From Nonomuraea antri (GTDB taxonomy: Bacteria; Actinomycetota; Actinomycetes; Streptosporangiales; Streptosporangiaceae): a stretch of 58,078 nucleotides of DNA. The notes below the pieces were generated by a model. The model was not told the origin of the DNA. It made no database searches and saw only the letters and a program-made list of their open reading frames with translations. How positions within the stretch are numbered: the first letter of the stretch is position 1; every line of letters starts with the position of its first letter. This document shows positions 34,409 through 42,196 of the stretch, one piece after another. The position numbers and the translations under genes are program-made. Location: assembly GCF_013283785.1 (NCBI RefSeq), contig NZ_JABCPZ010000041.1, forward strand, positions 1 to 58,078, written 5' to 3'.

Positions 34409-35239
34409 ATGGGCCGCAAACTCTCCGGCGGCCTGGCGCAGGCCGTCCTGGCGGTGTGGGCGCTGCTCATCATCGCCCCGCTGATCTGGACGCTGCTGGC
34501 CTCCTTCAAGAGCAACGGCGAGATCTTCGGCGACGCCCTGCAACTGCCCGCCGACCTGCGCTGGGACAACTGGGCGCGGGCGTGGGAACGCGCCAACGTC
34601 GGCCGCTACCTGCTCAACACGGTGGTCGTGGTGTTCTTCGGCGTTGCCGGCACCATGCTGCTCAGCTCGATGGCGGCCTACGTGCTGGCCCGCTACCGCT
34701 TCCCGGGCAACCGGCTGATCTACTTCCTGTTCGTCTCCGGCATGGCCTTCCCGGTGTTCCTGGCCCTGGTGCCGCTGTTCTTCGTGGTCGACGGGCTCGG
34801 GCTGCTCAACACGCACCTCGGGCTGGTCCTGGTCTACATCGCCTACTCGCTGCCGTTCACCGTCTTCTTCCTCACCTCGTTCTTCCGCGGCCTGCCGGAC
34901 GCGGTGGCCGAGGCGGCGATGATCGACGGGGCCTCGCACACCCGTACGTTCTTCCAGGTCATGCTGCCGATGGCCAAGCCCGGCCTGGTCAGCCTGACCA
35001 TCTTCAACGTGCTCGGCCAGTGGAACCAGTACCTGCTGCCGCTGGTGCTGCTGCCCGGCGACAAGAGCACCTGGGTGATCACGCAGGGCATCGCCGACAT
35101 CTCGACCATCGCCGGGTACGAGGCGGACTGGCCGGCCTTGTTCGCCGCGCTCAGCATGGCCGTCCTGCCGGTGGTGGTGGCCTATATCGTCTTCCAGCGA
35201 CACATCCAGTCCGGGTTGACGTCAGGAGCCGTGAAGTAA
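34409..35239 (+). CDS. ngcG: Sugar ABC transporter permease (NgcG-like)
   Basis: 276 residues, six helices, starting one base after the ngcF stop. MalG-type: signature EAAMIDGASHTRTFFQVMLPMAKPGLVSLTIF (about 170-202) contains the EAA motif. Ends FQRHIQSGLTSGAVK, the typical MalG tail. Pairs with NgcF. Its stop codon abuts the ROK gene start with no gap. Confidence 0.9.
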   Translation: MGRKLSGGLAQAVLAVWALLIIAPLIWTLLASFKSNGEIFGDALQLPADLRWDNWARAWERANVGRYLLNTVVVVFFGVAGTMLLSSMAAYVLARYRFPGNRLIYFLFVSGMAFPVFLALVPLFFVVDGLGLLNTHLGLVLVYIAYSLPFTVFFLTSFFRGLPDAVAEAAMIDGASHTRTFFQVMLPMAKPGLVSLTIFNVLGQWNQYLLPLVLLPGDKSTWVITQGIADISTIAGYEADWPALFAALSMAVLPVVVAYIVFQRHIQSGLTSGAVK

Positions 35240-36427
35240 GTGTCCACCGGTAACCCCACCGTTTTCCGTACCCTCAACGAGCGGGCCGCCCTGGAGCTGC
35301 TGCTGCGGCACGGCGCGCTCACCCGAGCCGAGCTCGAGCATCACACCGGGTTGTCCAAGGCGTCGGCGGCCGAGGTGCTGCGCCGCCTGGAGAACGGGGG
35401 CCTGGCACGCAAGGCCGGCACCAAGCCGGGCAACGCGGGCCCGGCCGCCCAGCTCTGGGAGCTGAACGGCGCGGCCGCCTGGGTGGCGGGCGTCGATCTG
35501 ACCGCCAGGGCCGTGGAGGTGTCGGTGGCCGACCTGACCGGCGAGGTGCGCGGCGGCCACCAGGCCGAGGCCCCGGGCGAGGGCACCGACGCGGTGGCGT
35601 TCCTGACCGGCGCGGTCGAGGCGGCCGCGCGCGAGGCCGGCGTCGCCCTGGCCGACCTCGACCAGATCGTGCTCGGCGTGCCCGGCATCGTCGACCCCGA
35701 GGGGCACCGGCTGCGCCAAGCCGTGCAGTTGTCCGGCTGGTCGCACCTCGACGACCTCGGTGACCTGCGCGAACGGCTCGGCCCTGACCGTTTCCGGGTG
35801 GAGAACGACGTCAACCTGGTCGCCATCCGCGAGCTGGAGGAGCACAAGGGCAGCAGCTTCGTGCTCTTCTGGGTCGGCACCGGCGTCGGCGCCGGCGCCG
35901 TGCTCAACGGCGCGCTGTGGCGCGGCGTCACCGGGCGCGGCGGCGAGGTCGGCTCGGTGATCGTGCCCGACCCGGTCAGCTGCGGCCGTCTGTACGGCCC
36001 CGACGGCGGCGTGCTGGGCGCGCTGCTCGGCGCGGCCCCGCTGGCCGAACTGGCCGCCGCGCACGGGCTCGACGTCGAGCCCACGCTGCGTGCCGTCACC
36101 GGTTTCCTCGGCGCCGGGCCCTCCGGCGCCTTCCTCGACGACTTCGCCCAGCGGGTCGCGCTCGGCGTCACCGCCGCCGTCGGCGTGCTCGACCCCGGCC
36201 GGGTCGTGCTCGGCGGCCCCGTGTGCACCGCCGCGGGCGAGCCGCTGCGTGCCCGCGTCGCCGAACTGCTGGCCCCCACGGGCCTGGCGCCCGTCACCGT
36301 CGCCGTCAGCCGGGTCAGCGGCAACGCGGTGCTCGAAGGCGCCGTCCGCTATGCCCTCGACCTGACTCGCGAGCAGGTCTTCCAGGCCGGTACGGCAGGC
36401 CGTACCGGCACACCCAACGAAAGCTGA
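35240..36427 (+). CDS. ROK family transcriptional repressor
   Basis: 395 residues, GTG start immediately after the ngcG stop. N-terminal winged helix (about 12-62: ALELLLRHGALTRAELEHHTGLSKASAAEVLRRLENGGL) and a sugar-kinase-like ROK domain (VLGVPGIVDPEG, VGTGVGAGAVLNGALWRGVTGRGGEVG). The usual zinc signature C-x-C-G-x-x-G-C is absent: the region reads DPVSCGRLYGPD with one Cys. ROK repressors are released by sugars or sugar phosphates. Probable regulator of this operon and perhaps of GH4. Confidence 0.88.
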   Translation: MSTGNPTVFRTLNERAALELLLRHGALTRAELEHHTGLSKASAAEVLRRLENGGLARKAGTKPGNAGPAAQLWELNGAAAWVAGVDLTARAVEVSVADLTGEVRGGHQAEAPGEGTDAVAFLTGAVEAAAREAGVALADLDQIVLGVPGIVDPEGHRLRQAVQLSGWSHLDDLGDLRERLGPDRFRVENDVNLVAIRELEEHKGSSFVLFWVGTGVGAGAVLNGALWRGVTGRGGEVGSVIVPDPVSCGRLYGPDGGVLGALLGAAPLAELAAAHGLDVEPTLRAVTGFLGAGPSGAFLDDFAQRVALGVTAAVGVLDPGRVVLGGPVCTAAGEPLRARVAELLAPTGLAPVTVAVSRVSGNAVLEGAVRYALDLTREQVFQAGTAGRTGTPNES

Positions 36428-36430
36428 GAG

Positions 36431-37177
36431 ATGTTGCGCACTTTGGTGATCGCCGCCCACCCCGACGAACCCGAGATCTACGCGGGCGGCACCTCCGCCC
36501 TGCTGGCCGGGGCCGGGCACGCGGTGAAGTTCCTGACGCTCACCAACGGCGACGCCGGGCACCACGAGCTCGAACGCGCGCCGCTGGCCCGACGCAGGGC
36601 GCAGGAGGCCTGGCGGGCGGCCGACGCGCTCGGCGTGGTCGACTACGAGATCTTCGACGTGCACGACGGCCTGCTGGAGCCCACGGTCGAGCTGCGGCTG
36701 CGCGTGATGCGCGAGATCCGCGCGTGGCGTCCCGACCTGGTGATCGCCCTGCACGGCGACGGCGCGGGACACCCCGACAACCGGGCCGCCGGCCGGCTGG
36801 CCGAGCAGGCCGTGGAGCTCGTCACGGTGCGCAACGTCGAGTGCGGCAAGCCCGCCATGGACCGCCAGCCCGTCTGCCTGCTGATGACCGACTACGCCAG
36901 CGGCCCGCACCACCGCGCCGACGTGGTCGTGGACGTCGCCCCGGTGGCGCAGGCCAAGCTGGACGCCTGCCTCGCGCACGCCTCCCAGTTCCTGGAGTTC
37001 GCCCCCTACCAGCGCGGCCTGCTGGACCAGGTGCCCCCGGCCGGCGACGTGGACGCCTGCCGCGCCTTCGTCGAGAAGCACTGGTCGGAGTTCCTCGGCC
37101 CGGAGACCTTCCAGCTCGCGCCGTACGGCAGGCGGGCCGAGGCGGGCGAGCTGCGGCGGCTGCTGCCGTTCGCCTGA
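36431..37177 (+). CDS. PIG-L/LmbE family deacetylase
   Basis: 248 residues, start ATG 36431 three bases after the ROK stop. Zn-dependent deacetylase: N-terminal metal motif AAHPDEPEIYAGG (H10, D12, E13), a later GDGAGHPDNRAA with the second His, and DYASGPHHRADVVVDV. PIG-L enzymes remove acetyl from GlcNAc units: MshB, archaeal diacetylchitobiose deacetylase. The position at the end of an amino-sugar uptake operon makes an N-acetylated sugar substrate very likely. The variant HPDE-P-E replaces the common HPDDE. Confidence 0.87.
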   Translation: MLRTLVIAAHPDEPEIYAGGTSALLAGAGHAVKFLTLTNGDAGHHELERAPLARRRAQEAWRAADALGVVDYEIFDVHDGLLEPTVELRLRVMREIRAWRPDLVIALHGDGAGHPDNRAAGRLAEQAVELVTVRNVECGKPAMDRQPVCLLMTDYASGPHHRADVVVDVAPVAQAKLDACLAHASQFLEFAPYQRGLLDQVPPAGDVDACRAFVEKHWSEFLGPETFQLAPYGRRAEAGELRRLLPFA

Positions 37178-37273
37178 CCTTCCGCGGGGGGCGGCGGACG
37201 GCCGTCCCCCGGCATGGACGATCTTTACCCGGCCGGGTGAACGTCCCCGCCCCGGCCGGGGAAGGGACGGACC

Positions 37274-37765
37274 ATGGCCGTTTCCAGCACCGCGATGGAC
37301 CTCACCCGGGCCGCCCACGTCGGCATCTCGGTCTCCGACCTGGACGCGTCGATCGCGTTCTACCGTGCGCTGACCGGGCGGGAGCCGGTCGTCGCCGGCG
37401 AGACCATGGACAGCGTGCCCTTCGGCCGGTCGCAGGGCCTGTCCGACGCGAAACTGCGTTACGCCACGATCAATCTCGACAACGTCGGCATCGACCTGAT
37501 CGAGTTCCGTGAACCGGCCGGCGAGCGCACGAACGGGGCGGCGAACCGGCCGGGCTCGATGCACCTGTGCTTCAAGGTCGACGACTTCGAGGCGGTGTAC
37601 CGGCGGATGAAGGAGGCCGGCTACGACTTCCTCGGCGACGACTACACCTTCGTCGAGGGCGAGGTGACCCCGCGGGCCGCGCTCGGCACCCGGGTCGCCT
37701 ACTTCAACGACCCCGACGGCACCAACCTGGAGATCATCCAGCCGCAGGGCGGCTTCTCCAACTGA
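37274..37765 (+). CDS. VOC family (glyoxalase-like) protein
   Basis: 163 residues, start ATG 37274 behind GGGAAGGGA. A single VOC module: AAHVGISVSDLDASIAFYRALTG at the start, GSMHLCFKVDDFEAVYRRMKEAGYDF in the middle, and RVAYFNDPDGTNLEIIQP at the end. The metal-binding His/Glu positions look present (H in AAHVG, E in NLEI, H in SMHL). Relatives are methylmalonyl-CoA epimerase or lactoylglutathione lyase-like. Substrate unknown; convergent with the DUF418 gene. Confidence 0.86.
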   Translation: MAVSSTAMDLTRAAHVGISVSDLDASIAFYRALTGREPVVAGETMDSVPFGRSQGLSDAKLRYATINLDNVGIDLIEFREPAGERTNGAANRPGSMHLCFKVDDFEAVYRRMKEAGYDFLGDDYTFVEGEVTPRAALGTRVAYFNDPDGTNLEIIQPQGGFSN

Positions 37766-37771
37766 CCGGGC

Positions 37772-38887
37772 TCACTTGCCCGCGGGCACGCTCGTGCGGA
37801 ACGGCGCCTGGTAGGCCCACTGCCAGGCCAGCTCAATCGGGCCGCGGGTGAAGCGGCGCAGCCACCACGACGACAGCACCACGAACAGCAGGCAGATGCC
37901 CGCCCAGGCCACCGGCACCCACCACGGGCGCAGCCAGTCGAGCCGGGCGGCCAGGCCCAGGCCCCAGCCGTAGCAGACGAAGCTCGCGACCACGTTCTGG
38001 AAGACGTAGCAGGACAGGGCGGCGCGTCCGACGTCGGCCAGGCCGCGCCGGACGAGACCGGGCTCGCCGCGCGTCTCCAGCACGATCGTGGTGACCAGGC
38101 CGAGCAGGCCGAGCGCCACGAGCGGCGGCAGCACGTAGCGGTCGATCGCGAACCAGGCGGGACCGGCGTATGACGTCAGCAGGTTGAGCGGCGCCGCGAC
38201 GCCCAGCCCGGCGATCATCAGCCGGCGGCGCAGCAGTGCGCCCTCGGGGGCGAACACCCCGGCTCTGAGCAGCCGCGACCCGGCCAGGAAGAGCACGATC
38301 CCCATCGGGATGATGAAGATCAGCTCGATGCGGTAGATCGCCAGGCCCTCCAGGCGCGCGACCACCTGCTGCGGCCAGGTCCCGTCGCGGTAGAGCGTGC
38401 TGCCGGACGGCCGCGCCGCCGGGGCGTTCAGCAGGAGCAGGGTGACCAGGCCGACGATGAGCAGGTGGACCGCGCCCGCGCCGATCATCCAGCCGCGCAC
38501 CACGCGCTCGCTGCGCCCGATCAGGTACGCGACGATCATCGAGGTCAGCGCGTAGCCCATGAGCACGTCGAACTCGAAGATCAGCACGTAGTGCGCGACG
38601 CCCTCGGCGAACAGCAGGGCCGCCCGCCACAGGTAGCGGCCGGGCCAGCGCAGCCCCTTGCGTACCGCGCTGCGGTACTGCAGCTCCAGGCCGACCCCGA
38701 ACAGCAGGGTGAGCAGGCCGAGGAACTTGCCGTTGGTGAGGAAGTGCAGGAACGTCTCGACGACCGTCTTCTGCAGGCCGAAGGGCTCGGACGGTCCGCC
38801 AGGAGCCGTGAAGATCCAGATGTTGGTGCCCAGGGTGCCGAGGATGGCCACGCCCCGCAGCACGTCGAGTGCGTCGATCCGCTTCAT
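37772..38887 (-). CDS. DUF418 family membrane protein (YeiB-like)
   Basis: 371 residues with about 9 hydrophobic helices. The start RIDALDVLRGVAILGTLGTNIWIF and the C-terminal GLADVGRAALSCYVFQNVVASFVCYGWGLG...RRFTRGPIELAWQWAY are the two conserved parts of DUF418 proteins. Function unknown; distant similarity to acyltransferase-3 folds. Confidence 0.9.
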   Translation of the reverse strand: MKRIDALDVLRGVAILGTLGTNIWIFTAPGGPSEPFGLQKTVVETFLHFLTNGKFLGLLTLLFGVGLELQYRSAVRKGLRWPGRYLWRAALLFAEGVAHYVLIFEFDVLMGYALTSMIVAYLIGRSERVVRGWMIGAGAVHLLIVGLVTLLLLNAPAARPSGSTLYRDGTWPQQVVARLEGLAIYRIELIFIIPMGIVLFLAGSRLLRAGVFAPEGALLRRRLMIAGLGVAAPLNLLTSYAGPAWFAIDRYVLPPLVALGLLGLVTTIVLETRGEPGLVRRGLADVGRAALSCYVFQNVVASFVCYGWGLGLAARLDWLRPWWVPVAWAGICLLFVVLSSWWLRRFTRGPIELAWQWAYQAPFRTSVPAGK

Positions 38888-38939
38888 TCGTCCAGCATGG
38901 CAACGCCGCGTGGCCCGCTCATCGGCCTCGGAAGCGAGA

Positions 38940-38969
38940 TCCCGGGTACATCCATCGATGTACCCGGGA
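38940..38969 (-). terminator. Rho-independent-like hairpin after the CGNR gene
   Basis: A 13-bp perfect stem (38940-38952 with 38957-38969) and a CATC loop lie 15 bp past the stop of the minus-strand CGNR regulator. Probably its terminator. Confidence 0.65.
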
Positions 38970-38983
38970 CCGTCTTTGGTCGA

Positions 38984-39586
38984 TCACGTGTCGGCGGCCC
39001 GGCGGGCGCGCCTGGCCCGGAGCTTGTGCCGGTTGCCGCAGCGTTCCATCGCGCACCAGCGCCGGGCGCCGGGGCGTGAGGTGTCGACGAACACCAGCGG
39101 GCAGTTGTCGCTCGCGCATTCGCGGATCCGCCCGGACAGCGGCCCGGACAGCAGCTCGATCATCTCCCTGGCCAGCGTCGACAGCGCCTGCGACGCCCGC
39201 ACCGGCGCCGCCCATCCGGCGCTCGCGCCGTCGCCGGCCAGTTCGGGCACCAGCGGCGCGGCGGCCGCGGCCCGGTTGACGGCCGCGATCGCCGCGGCGG
39301 GCGGCGGGCGATCGGCCGCCCTGGCGTGCGCCGCTTCCCAGATCGCCTGGCGCAGGGTCTTGGCCGCGGCCAGGTCGGCGGCGCTCACCTCGACCGTCAT
39401 GACCGCCTCGATGGGCGGCTGGGCCAGCCATTCGGCCAGGTCGGCGGGCTCGTGGAGGCTCTCGAACACGGCGTAGGGGCCTTCGCCGCCGGTGTGGGCG
39501 AAGTCGAGGCAGAGTGCGCCGGCGTCGAACCAGAACGACCCGCCCTTGGGGTCGTGCAGTGTCCGTCCGGTTGCGTTCACGGGCAT
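38984..39586 (-). CDS. CGNR zinc-finger transcriptional regulator (ABATE domain)
   Basis: 200 residues. N-terminal ABATE-like domain (GGSFWFDAGALCLDFAHTGGEGPYAVFESLHEPADLAEWL), helical middle, and a C-terminal zinc finger CASDNCPLVFVDTSRPGARRWCAMERCGNRHKLRARRAR, with the CGNR signature. It is a putative stress or small-molecule-responsive regulator. Its ATG at 39586 touches the first of two operator copies, indicating autoregulation. Divergent from the RidA-MFS operon. Confidence 0.88.
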   Translation of the reverse strand: MPVNATGRTLHDPKGGSFWFDAGALCLDFAHTGGEGPYAVFESLHEPADLAEWLAQPPIEAVMTVEVSAADLAAAKTLRQAIWEAAHARAADRPPPAAAIAAVNRAAAAAPLVPELAGDGASAGWAAPVRASQALSTLAREMIELLSGPLSGRIRECASDNCPLVFVDTSRPGARRWCAMERCGNRHKLRARRARRAADT

Positions 39587-39633
39587 GACACCACTATAAC
39601 TGGTGTCGCAGCGACACCGCTATTACCGGTGTC
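39587..39633. promoter_or_regulatory. Two tandem 21-bp operators
   Basis: GACACC-N9-GGTGTC occurs at 39587-39607 and again at 39613-39633, with matching centres (CACTATAAC against CGCTATTAC) 26 bp apart. The repeats fill the space between the divergent CGNR and RidA genes. Confidence 0.75.
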
Positions 39634-39655
39634 ATCGAGCGAAAGGTGAACACTC

Positions 39656-40045
39656 ATGGGCGTTCGGCACATCAACCCCGAAGGGCTGCACCGCAGCCCC
39701 GCGTTCAGCCAGGCCGTCGTGGTCGAGCAGCCGGCCAAGACGATCTACATCGGCGGGCAGAACGGCGTCGGCCCCGACGGCAAGGTCGTCGGCGACACCG
39801 TCGGCGAGCAGGCCAGGCAGGTGTTCCGCAACCTCATCACCATCCTGGAGAGCGAGGGGGCGAGCCTGGCGAACATCGTGCACTGGCGCATCGCTGTGGT
39901 GCAGGGCCACACGTTCGACGAGGGCGTGGCCGCCTTCCAGGAGGTGTGGAACCGGGCCGACCCGCCGCCCGCCATCACCGTCCACGTGGTCGCCGGCCTC
40001 GGGCCCGGGTTCCTCGTCGAACTCGATGCCGTCGCCGTCGTGTGA
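39656..40045 (+). CDS. RidA family protein
   Basis: 129 residues, start ATG 39656 behind CGAAAGGTG. YjgF-like: FSQAVVVEQPAKTIYIGGQNGVGPDGKVVGDTVGEQARQVFRNLITILESEGASLANIVHWRIAVVQG. Members can detoxify imines or bind small molecules. It does not have the canonical arginine motif of RidA archetypes. Operon leader for the MFS transporter, under the CGNR regulator. Confidence 0.86.
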   Translation: MGVRHINPEGLHRSPAFSQAVVVEQPAKTIYIGGQNGVGPDGKVVGDTVGEQARQVFRNLITILESEGASLANIVHWRIAVVQGHTFDEGVAAFQEVWNRADPPPAITVHVVAGLGPGFLVELDAVAVV

Positions 40046-40076
40046 CGCCCGCCGGGCGCGGGAACAGGTACTGATC

Positions 40077-41492
40077 ATGACGAAAGCCGCAGACGCACCC
40101 CCGTCCGGGCGGGGTGCCGCCACGCCGCCCGTCCCCGTCTGGCCGATCGTCGCGCTGGTGTGCCTGGCGCAGTTCATGATGGTCCTCGACGTGGCGATCG
40201 TGGACGTCGCGCTGCCCGCCATGGACGCCGAGCTCCGGATGGGCGCCGAGGGGCTGCAGTGGGTGGTCAACGGCTACGTCCTGACGTTCGCCGGGTTCCT
40301 GCTGCTCGGCGGGCGGGCCGCCGACCTGTACGGGCGCCGGCGCGTCTTCGTCGCCGGCCTGGCGGTGTTCGCGATCGCCAGCCTGGCCGGCGGGCTGGCC
40401 ACCACGCCCGAGTCGCTGATCGCCGCGCGGGCGCTGCAGGGGCTCGGCGCGGCCGTGGTCTCGCCGGCGACGCTGACGATCCTGACCACGTCCATCCCGG
40501 CCGGGCCGGTGCGGGCCAGGGCGATCGCCACGTGGGGCGCGGTCGGCGCGGCCGGCGGGGCGGTGGGGTCGCTGGCCGGCGGGCTGCTCACCGACCACCT
40601 GTCGTGGCGCTGGATCCTGCTGATCAACGTGCCGATCGGGGCGGTCGCGGTCATCGCCGCGCTGCGCCTGCTCACCGAGACCCGGGCTCCCGGCGGCTCC
40701 GGGACTCGCGGGCTCGATCTGACCGGGGCGGTCGCGGTGACGCTGGGGCTGTCGGCCGTGGAGTTCGGGTTGCTGCAGACCTCCGCCCACGGCTGGGGTT
40801 CGGCCCGCGCGCTGCTCCCGATGGCCGTCGGGGTGCTGGCGCTGGCCGTGTTCGTGCTGGTGCAGGCCAGGTTCGCGCGGGCGCCGCTGATGCCGCTGCG
40901 CGTCTTCCGCGCCCGCTCGGTGTCCGGCGCGCTCGTCGTGCAGTTCCTGCTGAGCTTCGCGGGCTTCGCGGTGTGGTACTTCCTGTCGCTCTACATGCAG
41001 CAGGTGCTGCGCTACAGCGCGCTCCAGACGGGCCTGGCGTTCCTGCCGCACACGCTGGCCATCGTCGTCGCCGCCAAGGCCACGCCGCGGCTGGTCGGCC
41101 GGCTCGGGCTGCGTCCGGTGCTGGTGGCCGGCGCGCTGCTCTCGGCGGCGGGTTTCGCCTGGCAGGCGGCCGTGATCAGCCAGGACATCGGGCCGCTGCT
41201 CGGCATCGTGCTGCCCGGCGTGCTCATCACCGGCGGGATGGGCCTGATCGCCCCGCCGCTGGCCACCGCGGCCACGTCCGGGGCCGCGCCGGGCGAGGCG
41301 GGGCTGGTCTCCGGCGTGCTCAACACCTCACGCCAGGTCGGCGGCTCGCTCGGGCTCGCCGCGCTGACCACGCTGGCCGCCTCGCACACCGGCCCCCAGA
41401 CCGCCGGGTACGCCCTGGCGTTCTGGGTGTGCGCCGGTGTGGCGGTCGCCGGGGCGATCGCCGTCCCGGCGCTGCCGGAGGAACGCCGGTAG
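40077..41492 (+). CDS. MFS transporter, DHA2 (14-TM drug/H+ antiporter) family
   Basis: 471 residues, about 14 helices. Conserved DHA2 pieces: LVCLAQFMMVLDVAIVDVALPAMDAEL (TM1), WVVNGYVLTFAGFLLLGGRAADLYGRRRVF (motif A), VGAAGGAVGSLAGGLLTDHLSWRWILLINVPIG (motif C). Usually exports drugs or toxic metabolites. Follows the RidA gene by 31 bp; a plausible pairing of imine or amine detoxification and export. Confidence 0.9.
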   Translation: MTKAADAPPSGRGAATPPVPVWPIVALVCLAQFMMVLDVAIVDVALPAMDAELRMGAEGLQWVVNGYVLTFAGFLLLGGRAADLYGRRRVFVAGLAVFAIASLAGGLATTPESLIAARALQGLGAAVVSPATLTILTTSIPAGPVRARAIATWGAVGAAGGAVGSLAGGLLTDHLSWRWILLINVPIGAVAVIAALRLLTETRAPGGSGTRGLDLTGAVAVTLGLSAVEFGLLQTSAHGWGSARALLPMAVGVLALAVFVLVQARFARAPLMPLRVFRARSVSGALVVQFLLSFAGFAVWYFLSLYMQQVLRYSALQTGLAFLPHTLAIVVAAKATPRLVGRLGLRPVLVAGALLSAAGFAWQAAVISQDIGPLLGIVLPGVLITGGMGLIAPPLATAATSGAAPGEAGLVSGVLNTSRQVGGSLGLAALTTLAASHTGPQTAGYALAFWVCAGVAVAGAIAVPALPEERR

Positions 41493-41496
41493 CCGC

Positions 41497-42099
41497 TCAG
41501 CTTGCCGATGGGTTCGTCGCCGGGACGTAGGTGCCGACCAGGCGGGCCAGTTGCCGTCCCGCCACCCGCAGCGGCTCTTCGCTGCGGTTGACCTGGGCCG
41601 TCACCTCGGCGCCCTCCAGCGCGCTGATCACCGTGGTGGCCAGCTCCCCGGCGTCGGCGGCGGCCAGGCCCGAGCGCAGCAGCTTGTCGCGGACCAGACC
41701 CTCCCAGACGCGCAGCGCCTCGGCGCACACCCGCTGGATCTCCGCGTCGGTGCCCAGCGTCTCCAGCGCGGCCGCGGTGATCGGGCAGCCGTCGACCCAG
41801 CCGGACTCGCGCAACGCCTCGGCGAGCCGGTCGGCACAGGCCCGGACCGCCGCGGCCGGGTCGGCCTCGCTGTCGAGCGCGTCCCGCAGCAGGGCGGTGA
41901 ACTCCTGCTCGCCGTGCTGGATGGCGGCCACCGCGACCGCCTGCTTGCCGTCGGGGAAGAAGTGGTAGACCGAGCCGAGGGTGGCCTGCGCCTCCTTGGC
42001 GATCTGCTTGATGCCCGTGCCGACGTAGCCCTGGCGCTGGAGCAGGCGCGCGGCGGCGACGACGATGCGATCTCTGGTGCTGGACGGGGCCATGCCCAC
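41497..42099 (-). CDS. TetR family transcriptional regulator
   Basis: 200 residues (GTG 42099; ATG 42093 also possible). HTH: STRDRIVVAAARLLQRQGYVGTGIKQIAKEAQATLGSVYHFFPDGKQAV (about 6-55). The C-terminal domain resembles TetR_C_ type LmrA/YxaF (LRESGWVDGCPITAAALETLGTDAEI). Divergent from the dehydrogenase-like gene at 42197, with AGAACG hexamers between them, so it likely represses both sides. Confidence 0.9.
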   Translation of the reverse strand: MGMAPSSTRDRIVVAAARLLQRQGYVGTGIKQIAKEAQATLGSVYHFFPDGKQAVAVAAIQHGEQEFTALLRDALDSEADPAAAVRACADRLAEALRESGWVDGCPITAAALETLGTDAEIQRVCAEALRVWEGLVRDKLLRSGLAAADAGELATTVISALEGAEVTAQVNRSEEPLRVAGRQLARLVGTYVPATNPSAS

Positions 42100-42112
42100 C
42101 AGCTTACTGGTT

Positions 42113-42170
42113 AGAACGTTCGCTTTAGAGGTGTGCTAGGTTTCCCCCATCGTTCTGAATAGAGCGTTCT
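42113..42170. promoter_or_regulatory. Repeated AGAACG hexamers upstream of the TetR gene
   Basis: AGAACG at 42113-42118 and its complement CGTTCT at 42151-42156 and 42165-42170. They lie between divergent TetR and oxidoreductase genes and look like paired half-sites of a TetR dimer. Confidence 0.4.
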
Positions 42171-42196
42171 TTCTAGTTCTGGCGTGGAGGTCCGAC

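Noticed and set aside
29736..37177. DasR operator (TGGTCTAGACCA-like) in the amino-sugar locus
   Set aside because: No such palindrome was found near the promoters; the operators seen have other sequences.
35222..37564. Minus-strand open frame across ROK and PIG-L genes
   Set aside because: It has no domain-like segments, and conserved motifs of both proteins lie on the plus strand.
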